A DNA stretch of 64,000 nt. Source: Scalesia atractyloides (taxonomy: Eukaryota; Streptophyta; Magnoliopsida; Asterales; Asteraceae). The translations under genes were made by a program, and so were the position numbers. Of this stretch, positions 1 to 10,946 are shown one piece after another (the stretch's first letter is position 1; each line of letters opens with the position of its first letter). Under the pieces are notes generated by a model that had not been told where the DNA came from, did no database searches, and saw nothing but the letters and a program-made list of their open reading frames with translations. The stretch spans positions 36,736,341 to 36,800,340 of the forward strand of contig CAMTDV010000012.1 in NCBI GenBank assembly GCA_947069175.1. The letters are read 5' to 3'.

Positions 1-915
1 CTACAGGTCTTGCATAGAGGTCTATCATCAGACCTATGTTTGTTTTTCTTAAACCCAAAATTTCCTTTCTTCTTAAACCTTTGGGAGTTATCATCCTCCC
101 GTTTTCTTTTTCCGTCAATCTCGGTCTTGACTGACTTTTGCCTCACCAAATCTAAGGTGAGGGAGAGAGATAGGTCAACAGCAGACCTATAGGTAGTAGG
201 CTGAGCAGCCTTTACCATACCCTTTATTTCGGGCGCTAACCCATTAATAAAACACGCAATGCGTTTGGGTTCCGGGGTGATCAAATAGGAAACTAATCTA
301 GATAGGGAATTGAGATCGGAAACATACTTCCGACAATCTAGGTTCTTCATTGTGAGAGTCAGGAAGTCTGACTCTATCTTTTCCACCTCATGGGGTGGGC
401 AGTAGGTTTCCTTAACAAGGTCCATAAACTTGGACCATCCCAAATTATACAGGTATACTTTACCTATAGATTGGATCATAGCCTTCCACCAAATTAAGGC
501 ATCACCTTTGAAAGATTGTGATACATACTTTACCACATATTTTTCAGCACAACCGCTGATATCTACAATCGTTTCCATCTCATCAAGCCACTTCAAGGCT
601 TCTACAGCTCCTTTCTTCCCATTAAAGTCTCGGGCTTACAGGAGACGAAGTATTTGTAGGTACATCCGTCTTTAAGAGAACGGGTCCTATCAGCAAATTC
701 AAGTTTCTTTAGTTCACTCTTCGCATTTGAAGAGTGAACTGAGCTCTCCTTATTAGCTGAGGATAGTGGAATTGATAAAGGTTTGGAGCGAGTAGCACAC
801 GACTCCCTAAGTTTTTCTATGGCCTTTTCCATGGCCTTTCCCACAGCTGCGTCTATGCGTGCTTGGAAATCTTCATTATTAATGCCTATATTTTCTGCGT
901 TATTAGAGTTAACAT
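1..915 (-). pseudogene. Ty3/gypsy gag, partial, runs off left edge
   Basis: Reading the minus strand from about 915 down to 1 gives a Ty3/gypsy capsid (retrotransposon gag) protein. The N-terminal part (844-602) contains a Lys/Glu-rich helix and the motif TYKYFVSCKP that opens the gag domain. After a frame change near 600-625 the capsid continues with EALKWLDEMETIVDISGC, then a GDALIWWKAM core and a YCPPHE motif down to about 360. It then resembles the C-terminal half of the same domain to position 1. The match to gag is by motif order recalled from plant gypsy elements. The frame break means the copy is inactive. It has the same orientation as the LTR at 3272-4050 and probably belongs to that element. 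The zinc knuckle and pol would lie beyond the left edge. Confidence 0.8.
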
Positions 916-1246
916 CCCGTGGCTACTTTGCGCCTCATCCGAGTTAGCAATTCTTTAAAGCTTTGGTTCTAAACACCCAATTAAATTTCTTTTAGCTATG
1001 GTATTAATAACCATATTGGCTGTAAACATTGGATATGACAATCCATCGCCTAATCAAGCTAGTGTGAATAACATCATAACTCTTAGGCCTATTATATTTA
1101 TTTTTGGCCTAGGTCTCAAAAGGACCATCAAAGGCAAATTACAATTTAGACGTAGTCCATATATTATTAGACAGTGGATCGTAATATCAAAACTGTCATT
1201 GCCATTAAGCAATTATAATTAGCTCATAGGCTTGTCACGAAGGACA

Positions 1247-1458
1247 TTAAAATATGGCACATTGGCCTGTCGCTAATGGACATAAAATATGGCACGTTGG
1301 CCTGTCACTAATGGACATAAAATATGGCACATTGGCCTGTCACTAATAAAATATGGCACATTGGCCTATCACTAATGGATATAAAATATGGCACATTGGC
1401 CTGTCACTAATGGACATAAAATATGGCACATTGGCCTGCATCTCTAATGGATGTCAAT
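1247..1458. repeat. 35-bp tandem repeat, about 6 copies
   Basis: Six head-to-tail copies of a unit reading AAAATATGGCACATTGGCC then TGTCACTAATGGACAT. One copy lacks the last 6-7 bases and the last is diverged. There are no spacers between units. It lies in the spacer between the extra ORF and gag of the minus-strand gypsy element; tandem repeats in such spacers are common in large plant gypsy elements. Confidence 0.9.
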
Positions 1459-2080
1459 TATTATCATCATATTGATGATATTAGCCGAGATCACATTGAT
1501 CACATAGGCTATAAGTAGGTTTTAGGACATAATCCATTTACCTAGACGACTAGTGTGGTTCCTCAAGTCACACTACCAGGAGTATGAACATTCCTGAATG
1601 TTAACATAAGAGTACCTTAATGGTTGATTAATAATCTTGGTCACATTTGACCTTAACAACTTGGAGGCTTGAACTTAGTTCACCACCTTTGGGTAGAAGG
1701 ATAACTTCCCTTAACTATCATGATAGAAGGCCCTTTCATCCTTAACTATCATTTATAAGCTGGCCAAATATGTGGTTTGTGCCCCTTGGTTAATCAAAAC
1801 CATTAAGATCTTTTTAGAATTATATCGCAGAGCACAAATTTCGAGTAAAATCAAGACGTTTGCTTTGAAGAGGATGAATATATATATATATATATATAAT
1901 TCCAAAAATACTTCATTAAAAGTCAATAAAAGTTACACTAATAGAAATAAATAAATAAAACTTATTGTCCATGCAAGAATTTAAAAGAAATAAAGATATC
2001 CACGTAGGGACTAAAGAAATAACAATGTCCTCGCAGGGACTAAATATATTTAGAAAGGGACTTCACTCGTCCTTCTTCCC
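1459..2080. other. element spacer with (TA)n
   Basis: No gene is seen. A pure TA run lies at about 1878-1897. The stretch separates the two reading regions of the minus-strand gypsy element. The sequence from 916 to 1246 on the other side of the tandem repeat is likewise without a recognisable coding region. Confidence 0.5.
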
Positions 2081-3101
2081 TTAACCAACTTGGAGAGCTT
2101 CTTGAAGAACTTGTTCGTCTTCTTCTCCGTTTTTCTCCGTTTGTTGTTGCATTTCTTTCATTCGTTCCAAAGCCTCATTAATGGCCTCAAGTGGCGGCGG
2201 AGGTTGTTGTTGTAGTTGTGGCATAGTAGGATACTGGTACCCATAACTTGGATATCCAGTAGGTGGATAAGCAGGTGGGAAAGGGGACGGGTAAAGTGTG
2301 TTATGCATGACCGCTTGCATGTAAGGGTCATGCGACAATGCTTGGTAATCAACTAGTGTAGATGGGTTAAAAGGATCATATCCAGTATTATCTGGTTATG
2401 TTGATTATAACCCGATGGTGGTGGTTGAACTGCGGGTGATGGCGTTGGTTCCACCACAAGTGAGGCATTAGAGGGTCCACCCATTTGTGGGTCCTCTTGA
2501 GTGGTGGGGTAGGGTTTGGGCAATGGTGGTAGCGAACCTGACCGTTGACCTGCACGTACTGACATACGTGCTCCACGTTTCCTCCACGGTGGCTCAGGTG
2601 GCGACTGATGATGTTCCATTGGTTCCATGTGAACATCTTCTTGTTTAGGAGGTGGTTGAGAGTGATGGGAATGAGTGTTGGCAAAGGTAAATTGGTTCCA
2701 ATATTGGTCCCACTCATTAGGACCTTGAAATGGCGATCCGGCACAAGAGTTTGAATCGCTCGATATCTCAATGGGATGCGCATTTGAACATGACGGCGGT
2801 ATCTCCGGATCGGAGTCCTCATCCATTGGGTTTGGCTTATCCAACTGGATCTGATCAACTGGGGGTGTGTTAAAATATTGGTTGGGGTTAAATTCATCCT
2901 GATAAGAATGATGGGAATGTTGAGAGTGGTGTGAATGGTACGAGTGATAAGAACTTTGAGTATGAGAAGGTGAATGTTGCAACAATGGCCATGAGTCCCC
3001 CAAATCTTCATAGGGGTTCGGTGATGTGGATGTGAAGGGATATGTCCTGAAGGTCCTCCCCTCATTGGTCCTTTGCCTCTTCCTCGTACACGTGGCAGCA
3101 T
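2081..3101 (-). pseudogene. extra Pro/Ser/His-rich ORF between PBS and gag of a gypsy element
   Basis: A reading region on the minus strand starts with ATG at 3101, about 150 bases inside the PBS, and ends at 2081. It spans three frames (3101 to ~3000, ~3003 to ~2395, 2338 to 2081). It begins MLPRVRGRGKGPMRGGPSG (Arg/Gly-rich). A long Ser/His/Tyr run (about 2960-2880) follows, then acidic MDEDSDPEIPP, HPIEIS, RRGARMS-like basic and EDPQMGGPSNA motifs. It ends in a Pro/Tyr/Gln-rich part and a short Glu/Gln helix. I recall the same motif order in predicted Asteraceae proteins near retrotransposons, but no function is known to me. It has no capsid or zinc-knuckle motif, while a separate gag lies further along the same strand. 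It could be an accessory ORF or a divergent N-terminal gag extension. Two frame changes make this copy broken. Confidence 0.6.
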
Positions 3102-3255
3102 TTTCCTGTTAAAATCAATTCAAAGAAAATACTAATAACTTAATAATTAAATGAGTAATCCTAGGTCTAAGTCTATACTCGGAAGTCTAAGGAATATGCT
3201 TGTGTAAGTTTGAGATTAAACACAAGAAAGCCAGTGTTTAATTCTCTCAAACGTT

Positions 3256-3268
3256 GGCTTTGGTACCA
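3256..3268 (-). other. primer-binding site (tRNA-iMet type)
   Basis: Read on the minus strand this is TGGTACCAAAGCC, a variant of the TGGTATCAGAGCC site complementary to the 3' end of initiator tRNA-Met. It starts four bases inside the LTR end at 3272, as expected for the start of minus-strand DNA synthesis in a minus-oriented LTR element. Confidence 0.75.
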
Positions 3269-3271
3269 ACC

Positions 3272-4050
3272 TGTCACACCCCGGTGGGCCCGGGTGGGGA
3301 ATATCGTGATGTAAGTTGATCATCATAGTCAATTAAACACAGCACAACGGAAGTCTTGCATTTAAATTACTATTATAAACCAAATGTTCGAAATACAAAA
3401 TAATATCCAGGCTTGTAATAGAAGATCCACAGGCTTGGTCTCTCGCGCCCCGCGAGCGCCTTATGGACAGAATCAAAGTTTAACACTTTTAGCCCCTCAA
3501 CTTATAAGACCTCTTAAAACACCTTTTTAGTATATTTAACCCTCCGTAACCAATATTTGGCCTACCCGGGAGTATGCCCGGACATTTTCGAGCTCTCGGT
3601 TCATTAAAAGGTCACTCAGAGGTATAAATTAACATGTTGACACTTTTAACCCCTCCATTATCCAACTTTCAATTAATTATGGATTTAATCTTTCTCGTCC
3701 AACAATTTGAACGTATGAGAGTTAGGACTTCGTAAAGGATCATTCAGAGGCTCATTATAAGCATGTTGACTTCGATATCACTTAAAGGCTGGGCATGTTA
3801 ACACAACGGTCACTTAGAGGCCAAGTTTTAGCATGTTGACACTAATGGTCACTCAGATGCTATGTTTTAAGCATGTTGACACTAATGGTCACTCAAAGGC
3901 TTGGTTTATGCATGTTAACATCAGAAGATCACTCAGAGACTTAGTTTGAGCATGTTGACGCTTTTAGTCCCTGTTAGTCTTTAATAGACTTAAAATAAAA
4001 ATACGACACGTGTCGCTATATTATTGGACATGATTTTACTGGGTGTTACA
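3272..4050 (-). repeat. 5' LTR of minus-strand gypsy element
   Basis: The plus strand starts TGTCACACCCC at 3272, next to the PBS, and ends GGGTGTTACA at 4050. These ends form the short imperfect inverted repeat typical of LTRs. The length is about 779 bp. Sequence 4051 onward changes abruptly to unrelated AT-rich DNA, marking the insertion junction. The partner LTR is beyond the left edge, so the target duplication cannot be checked. Confidence 0.75.
3600..3965. repeat. degenerate ~45-50-bp repeats inside the LTR
   Basis: Within the LTR the segment GCATGTTGACAC followed by AATGGTCACTCAGAGGC recurs about six times with drift, best seen between 3738 and 3962. Each unit carries a TTGAC core, the WRKY-binding W-box core, in the same orientation. 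Any regulatory role is inference. Confidence 0.7.
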
Positions 4051-5300
4051 TGTATAGAATAGTAAGATTACCCGTGCTACGCTGCAGGGTTTCGATCGAT
4101 ATCTATTTTGGTTCTGTATAGTAACCGAAAGAAATATGTTCAAAAGAATATTGACATATGTTTTACATTGACCGAAAACCATAAAAACAAATTTAAATTG
4201 GGACAGGCTGATTTTAGATTAATTGTAAATGAAAACGTAAACGTTATCTTAAATATAGGTTTAGTTAAAAAGTAATCGAAAACTAAAACACTATACATAA
4301 AAAAGTAAAAAAACGTAAAAAAAAGTCAATAGGATGAAAACACTATTCACACAACTTGCTAATTGTAATTTATGTTAAAACGTAGACCAACTGAAAATGT
4401 ACATAAAATAAACACAAAAACGAATTATATTTGACTCAACATATTTTCGAAGAAAATTTACGTAAAATCGTAAACGAACTTGAATTTATACCGACACGTT
4501 CAAAAAAATAAACACGTAAGAAAGTAGTTACGACACGTTGCGACGTTGTCGAAACGTAAAGTGACTCGAATTTATAACATTTAATGAAAATGTATTATAT
4601 TTGACCCGGCTCATTTATGAATAAATTTATGTCAAAACATACATAGACAATCTGAGAACGTACATAAAATAAACACAAAAATGTATTATATTTAACGCAA
4701 CTCATTTTTTTAAAAAGTAAAATAAAATTTATATCAACACGTGAACGAACTGAAAACATATATAATAATAAGCATAAAAACATATTATATTTGACTCAAC
4801 TTACTACAGGAAATTTTTTACGTCTAATGTAAATCAATTTAAATTTATACCAGCATGTATATAAAAATAAATACATAAAACTTAATTATAAAATTTAAAT
4901 AAAGTTAAGAGATTGTAATTATTAATGTTAAAAGTTAAAAGATAAAAGTAAAAATTAAATAAATAAAAAACAAAAGAAAAATAATCAAAAAGCAAAAAGA
5001 TAAAAGACAAAAGAAAAATAAAAATAAAAAAAACAAGTTACTGTTCGTGTAACTTATAATGTAGATATAATAATAATAATAATATAATATAATATAATAT
5101 AATATGATAAAAATAATAATAATTAATATAATATAATATAATAATATAATATAATTTATAAACATAGATTATATTTATATATATAAATTATAAATATAAA
5201 TTATAATTATAATATAATATTTTCCAACCAACATATTTTATAAATTATTAGTTGTAAATGTCAAATCTCCTTGGGTGTTTTTTAGTGTTGAACTATCTGT
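4051..5300. repeat. AT-rich intergenic DNA with AT microsatellite
   Basis: There is no gene. Short phrases recur between 4230 and 4900, for example ACATAAAATAAACACAAAAA followed by a TATATTTGAC-like word, at roughly 170-240 bp, suggesting a decayed repeat. From about 5065 to 5215 the sequence is almost pure A/T (TAATA, TATAA and AATAT runs). It forms the upstream region of the kinase gene. Confidence 0.7.
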
Positions 5301-5557
5301 TGCTTTTGTTGATTGCTAGTTTCCCACTCGTTAAAGAAACATATCGAAATCCTCTCCTTTATTCCAATTATTCTTTATTCTAGTTTGAAAAAATGATAAA
5401 GATAAAAAAAAAATTTCCACAAACCGCTAGCCTTTTCATACTTTGAAGACATGGAATCCTTCTAGAAGTGGAATATCCATCTGACGTGGGCCGCACTTTA
5501 ACCCCTACAAAACCCCCCTTCACGCCTATCTCCGGTAAACCAACCTTACAACTTATC

Positions 5558-6504
5558 ATGTGCGAGAGTTTGAACAAAGACTTCCAAATCTGCGAAGAAA
5601 TAGGCCGCGGTCGCTTCGGCGTCGTCTACCGCTGCTTCTCCACCGTCTCCGGCGATTCCTTCGCCTGTAAATCCATCGACAAACGCCTCCTATCCGATTC
5701 CACTGACCGCCAGTGCATCGATAAAGAACCCAAAATTCTTCAACTACTAAACCGAAGCCCAAACATAATTCAAATTCACGGTCTATACGAGGACGATGAT
5801 TATGTTCATATAGTTATGGACCTCTGCGAGTCTCCCGATCTCTTCGACCGCATCTCGAACCACGCTGGAGTGTTCTCGGAGCAGGAAGCGTGCTCCGTGT
5901 TTTCTCAGTTGATGTTATCTATCAGTTATTGTCATCAGTTAGGCATTGCGCATCGCGATATCAAACCGGATAACGTTTTGTTCGATTCGAGAGGGAAGTT
6001 GAAGCTGGCGGACTTTGGATCCGCTGAGTGGTTTGGGTGAATGAGGGAGGGATAATGACTGGAGTAGTCGGTACGCCGTATTATGTTGCACCTGAGATTT
6101 TGTCTGGTAGAGAGTATAATGAAAAGGTTGATATATGGAGTGCGGGTGTCATTTTGTATATAATGTTCGCTGGAGTTCCTCCGTTTTATGGAGAAACGCC
6201 AGTGGAGACGTTTGAAGCGTTATGCGAGGGAATTTACGGTTTCCGACAAAGATTTTCAGGTCTGTTTCGCCTGAAGCGAAGGATCTGTTAAGGAAGATGC
6301 TGTGTACGGATGTATCTCGACGACTATCTGCTGAGCAAGTTTTAAGTAATTTGGGGAATTTGAAATTGTATATATAGTTATGGTTTTGTAGATGTATAAG
6401 ATTGTTGTTTGTAAATAATTGTAGGACATCCGTGGGTGGTAAGTGGAGTGGAACTCAATCAATGGCGGATGTATCCTGAGAGGAACGTCATGTTCTGCCG
6501 ATAG
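5558..6504 (+). pseudogene. PPCK: phosphoenolpyruvate carboxylase kinase, frame broken twice
   Basis: A minimal Ser/Thr kinase that phosphorylates the N-terminal Ser of PEP carboxylase, relieving malate inhibition; family members are about 270-285 residues with no regulatory domain. The start is taken at ATG 5558 (MCESLNKDFQICEEIGRG); an in-frame ATG at 5468 would add 30 untypical residues. Visible motifs: Gly loop GRGRFG (residues 16-21), ATP-binding Lys 38 in FACKS, catalytic loop HRDIKPDN, ADFGSAEWFG, GTPYYVAPE, and KVDIWSAGVILY. A 79-bp intron (6346-6424) near the end joins VL-R-HPW, the conserved PPCK intron position, and the ORF stops at TAG 6502. Two single-base losses are inferred: one at about 6032-6042, directly followed in frame by TGA 6038, and one at about 6218-6221. 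All catalytic motifs remain. It is either a young pseudogene or an intact gene with assembly errors. Confidence 0.88.
6346..6424 (+). other. intron of the PPCK gene
   Basis: It opens GTAATTTGG and closes AATTGTAG. Removing it joins A (6345) to GA (6425-6426) to make an Arg codon and restores the VLRHPW sequence found at the end of PPCK kinase domains. The small size and position match the family. Confidence 0.85.
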
Positions 6505-9350
6505 TACTGGTTGAGATAATGAAATCAACCTTAGTTTTAGCTTTGTGTTAATTTTGATCGATCCTGTAAATCAAAATAAAAGAGTGAATGTTTTGATGAT
6601 GAAACTGAGAATCATCACTAGTATATATCTATGTAAGCAATCAAAGATGTGTAGGTCTTTTCTCTTGCCTTGTTAGATGTTTAATCCTGAGGTGTTCATA
6701 GTTTAATCCTAGTTTTCTTCTTTCAAATTTTGTACCAATGTTCATTGTTGGACTAAAGTTTAAGATACAATTACTAAACTCTTGAGTATATGCTATTAAT
6801 TATTGGTGATAGTCAAGAGTGATGAAATATAAAATATAAAATATCCTATTTTATTAGTTTCTGCGCGTAAGAGGATATGCTATCACAACTCAAACAGTCA
6901 ACCTATCAAAACCAAACCTCACTTTGTAATTGTATCCTCTTCACATTGGCCTTTAATGGCTCTATCACAACGTGGTAAACATTTGTCCAAGCAGTATAAC
7001 CATTTTTTTCTAGACGTTAGAACCATTGTGATAAGTGATTATTAGTGCCATAAAAAAGGATGTATCTTTTGTTTCTAGCAATAATTTCATATATCCTACT
7101 AAAAAGCTGATATAATATCATATTAACCAATAAAAGCTTTTATATTAAATATACCTTTTTCTTAATAACTAATGCTACATTCATCATGCTATGCGTTGAA
7201 TATAACATGGCGCGCTATTGACCTGCAAAATGGTACAACGTTCATAACTCTATTTGTTATAATATTTTAATGATTTACTATACGAACTGATGATGAGTTC
7301 GGCTGAAGTAAAAGGTGAGAGAGGGTGGTGCGGGGTGGTTTCTGAGTACACTTGCAGTGTTCCAGATGAGCGAAGACATCATGAGGACGTATATAAACAT
7401 TTATAAAACTTGGATTGATCTATTGGTTAAAAATTTACAACAGGTTGATTAAAGTTTGGCGTTAATTAAGAGAGATATGAATATATAAAAATCAAGCAAA
7501 TAAGATTCCGGGTATGAAAGGATATGCTATCAGAACTCAAGAGTCAACATATCAAAAACCAAACCTCACTATATAATTAAGATGCTCTTAGTTCCATTTC
7601 ACATGAGATTTTTCACTTGACATCAACTTTGTTGTGTAATTCTTCACATAATTCTAATTCATGTGTTTCTCCTCAAACACGTTAAGTTCGCTAATAAGTA
7701 TAAATTCAATTCATGTGTTTCTCAACACTTGGATATCATATCACTATTTATTTTATTAAAATAATATTAAATATATTAATTAAAATTTTTTTACACTTTC
7801 ATATTCCATATTTTATTACATACAATTTAAGATATAAACATATTAAACTCTTCTCTTTCTCTTACGCTAAAACTCTCATATCCTAATAGAAAGTTTTAGG
7901 TGAAAGGTATAAACGTCGTAAATGAATATTAAGTATATTTAAGTAATAGAAATTATATCAAAATCAAATGTAAACGGACAACAAGCTGCGAGGTCATAAT
8001 ATTACTATGCATGACCCTTTGAACTAAGTATTTTAAAAACTACATCCAAAAATCTCAAGGTCATAACATTACTATGCATGACCCTTTGAACTCGACTAAG
8101 TAGGTATACAACCTTTGACGAAAGAAACGGTATATTTGATATTATGTTTTTTTAGGATAAATATGACATTATACCAACTTTTGAAAGGGATATATGAAAT
8201 TATCCTTGTAATAAATAATGCATATTTTTTTCTTTGCCGTATGATAAGTTTTTAAGTCGCAATTTTTTTTAGTGTATTATTATACGTATGAAATTGATTA
8301 TACGCTCCAAATCAAAGTTGATTCTTTTATATGGAAAAACGTTGGATTTAAAGAATATCCCATGTGTCATTCATGTGAGGGCAACTTAATCTTTTAAATT
8401 TTCAAACCCTAATAAAATACTCTCTTTTCTCCCTAGACATTTTTGTTGGTTCGACTTCTTTCGATACACCATCATGTTCGTTTAACAACCATCAGCACAC
8501 TATCCCTGAGTTTTGTAGACTGTCGTTCCTAGATTTTGAAATATTAATGGGGTGATGATGAATGTCGAGTGGCATGATGTGTGTTGAAGGAAGTCGAACG
8601 ATGATGGTGTGTTGAATTGAATGTAGTGAATGAACGGTAATGTGTAGCGAGAAAGAATCAATGTATTAGAGTTTGTAATTTGAAAAACACTGAAAACCGC
8701 CCTCATGTGGGTGGCACATGAGGACATTTTTTTGTTAATAACCGGAGGGCATCAAAATTCAAGATTATAAAGTGAAATTCGTGTACAAATATTTGGACTA
8801 AGTTTGCAATGTTTTATTCATGGGGAACTAAACATACAATATCATCAAACCACAAAGGCCATTAGTGCAAATAACTCATAGTTCTTCATATTTTACCAAG
8901 CTTTTATGTTTATTCAATAGATAGTTATTCATTTTTCATGTGCAACAAGTATATAAAGGTCATATGTGATGAACAAAGACATTGTGTTTATTTATTTTTT
9001 TTAAACAACAATAACTATCTGCTTCTTGGGGATTCGAAGTTGGTCAAAATGCCAAGCTCTTTCATAGAATAAGTTGTGTAATTTTGATTTATCATGTATG
9101 GTTGGTTGAATTAGTGTAATGGGAGACTTCTTTATCCCGGGTTAATGTGTGGTTAACCTGGTTTTTTTTCTGGTTATTATAAAATTATTTGTTAGCTGTT
9201 AAAGAAAATAACTCTTATATATAGGAAAAACAGTTTATGTAATTCTGTGTTAAATATGTTTTAGTTGAAAATTAGACCATTTACTAGTTGAACGGATGCA
9301 TATTCTTTCGCCGTTAACGGTTGAATTCAAGTGGATAGAAAAAAATAAAA

Positions 9351-9381
<31 letters not shown>

Positions 9382-9918
9382 TAATTAAAATACATAACAA
9401 CAAATAATAGATGGGAAGGCCCTTCCGTTTTACTAATATTTAAATTTTAGAAACAAATAAAAATAAATTGTAATACTTAAACTTTCAGGGTTTTAAAAAT
9501 TCTTTAACGAAGGTATTTTGATGAAGACTGTGTTATTATTTGGTTCAATTCATTTTCAAACCAAAGATGGCTCCTAAAATTACGGGGAGAAAAAAGAAAA
9601 GCACGCATGCAAAGAGAGATCTAGAAGCATGGACTAACCGTTGCTGGTGGAGTCGCATTGACCCACATGCCTCTCTTCCCGCAATCAAGTCATCATATAT
9701 GATATATATATTAGGGTGGAAGGTTTGATATTACCTCTGTGGGGACCGTAGGTACAACTTAAATACTAATATATGATATGAGACTTTATATAGGGTCGAG
9801 AAGTTAACTTGTTAATTGCTTAAGTGGCTATCCATGGTTTTCTGCTAGTAGTCAATCTCAACTCTTCTTCAAATTCAAGTTGCTGCTAATAATTAATTGT
9901 TTACCAGGTTATTATTAC
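6505..9918. other. intergenic DNA downstream of PPCK
   Basis: No convincing gene. It contains a diverged ~75-bp direct repeat (6873-6950 and 7512-7590, sharing GGATATGCTATCA and CAAAACCAAACCTCACT-like words). There is also a short tandem duplication at 7989-8092, and AAT/AAAT runs at 9345-9385. The part 8340-8760 contains a palindromic CTCATGTG/CACATGAG stretch and may be a decayed small transposon. Short ORFs here look like chance. Confidence 0.6.
7989..8092. repeat. short tandem duplication
   Basis: The phrase AAGGTCATAACATTACTATG followed by CATGACCCTTTGAACT occurs at about 8055-8092, and with two changes at about 7990-8030. A 25-bp spacer lies between them. No function is apparent. Confidence 0.8.
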
Positions 9919-9996
9919 AAGTGTTTAAAAGGCCAAAGGGGTGTTGGGTATTTGGGTTAATGATTACTTGAATTATTGTCTAATGTTAGATGGTTA
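9919..9996. repeat. 78-bp direct repeat, left copy
   Basis: It begins AAGTGTTTAAAAGG and ends TTAGATGGTTA, and closely matches 26161-26239. The two copies sit immediately outside the left and right ends of the PIF/Harbinger element. Confidence 0.85.
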
Positions 9997-10243
9997 ATTA
10001 AATTACCATGTGTAATGGGAGCGTAAAAAAATGCACCCATACTTGGATGTTTTGCGTCATGTGGCAGACCAGTCAGTAATTGGGTATTATTGGGCGTTTT
10101 TCTAAAATGGGCATAGTGGAATAATGCCCCAACCAATCATTACCCAATTATTAGTTTTTTTTCAAATTAAAAATAATAATATTTCATTTACTAAATAAAA
10201 AATACATAATTAATAAAAAAACAAACACATAATATTGGTCGTC

Positions 10244-10381
10244 TTAATTTTCGTCTTCGCTTTCGCCATTCTCATCATCTTCGTCTTCCCCGTCATCCGT
10301 TTCTTCTTCACCCTCGTTTGGAATATACGAACCGACCATGCGTGTTGAATCAAATCAACCGTTAACGAGGTATGTGCGGCT
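10244..10381 (-). pseudogene. Harbinger-type transposase, C-terminal end
   Basis: Continuing the transposase frame from 24643 across the copia insertion gives AHTSLTVDLIQHAW, which matches the helical C-terminal motif of PIF-type transposases (LRxDLxEHIW). One frame change later comes an Asp/Glu-rich tail ending at a TAA (minus strand, 10246-10244). The fit of the reading frame over the junction supports the pre-insertion structure. Confidence 0.7.
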
Positions 10382-10807
10382 TGTGAGGGGGGATCGGCTC
10401 TCCTCCTATGAGCAATCGGTCTGATCTAACTCAACTAACAGACGCGGAATTCATTGTTAGTGAGGTTGACAAATGAACAAGTACGATCTACTGTTTAACT
10501 TCTTTGAATATATTGATTGACGTGAAAAGTACAACGCAAGTAAACAATTCAGAAGGGCTTAGCCATACCAACTGGACTAACACTCTAGCTCTGACACAAC
10601 ACTCCTCTATTTATAGGTCGACATGACTCGCACATGAGAGTGTGAAACAAAGTGTGTGTGACTCGTGCGAGTGGCTGCCTCGTACGAGTGACAGAGCCAA
10701 CTACAAAACATATAATCTATACAATAACATTTACAATCTGACGTTCTAAGTCCTATATACAAAATCAACATATCCTAGACGTAGGCAATAGACATTATGC
10801 ACCAACA
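10382..10807 (-). repeat. 3' LTR of the minus-strand copia element
   Basis: The plus strand runs from TGTGAGGGGGG (10382) to ATGCACCAACA (10807), i.e. TGTTGGTGCAT at the minus-strand start. It is nearly identical to 24181-24642 except for scattered substitutions and a 36-bp deletion near 10693 that removes two palindromes. A minus-strand TATA box (CTATAAATAG) is at 10607-10616. Confidence 0.9.
10607..10616 (-). promoter_or_regulatory. TATA box in copia 3' LTR
   Basis: CTATAAATAG on the minus strand, followed by GAGGAGTG. The same motif is kept in the 5' LTR at 24405-24414. Confidence 0.6.
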
Positions 10808-10820
10808 AACTCCCCCTTGA
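10808..10820 (-). other. polypurine tract
   Basis: Minus strand CAAGGGGGAGTT directly abuts the LTR start TGTTGG, the usual copia arrangement for plus-strand DNA priming. Confidence 0.85.
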
Positions 10821-10946
10821 ATGTTGCCGCAGTCTTGGATAGTCTTCAAAAATCTTCAAAAGATCTGACATTTATCGACCAAAGAAACGCTTCGGTGGCT
10901 TGCGACGCTCCTCAAAAGCTATAGGCGTTTGATCTGTTGGAGGAGG

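Noticed and set aside
1247..1458. Regular 35-bp repeats that could suggest a CRISPR array
   Set aside because: The units are contiguous without spacers, and the context is plant retrotransposon DNA.
8500..8727. 75-residue minus-strand ORF
   Set aside because: No known motif, surrounded by non-coding repeat-like sequence; probably chance.
9540..9728. 62-residue ORF with a basic start
   Set aside because: No upstream or domain evidence and no family recognised; too weak to call.
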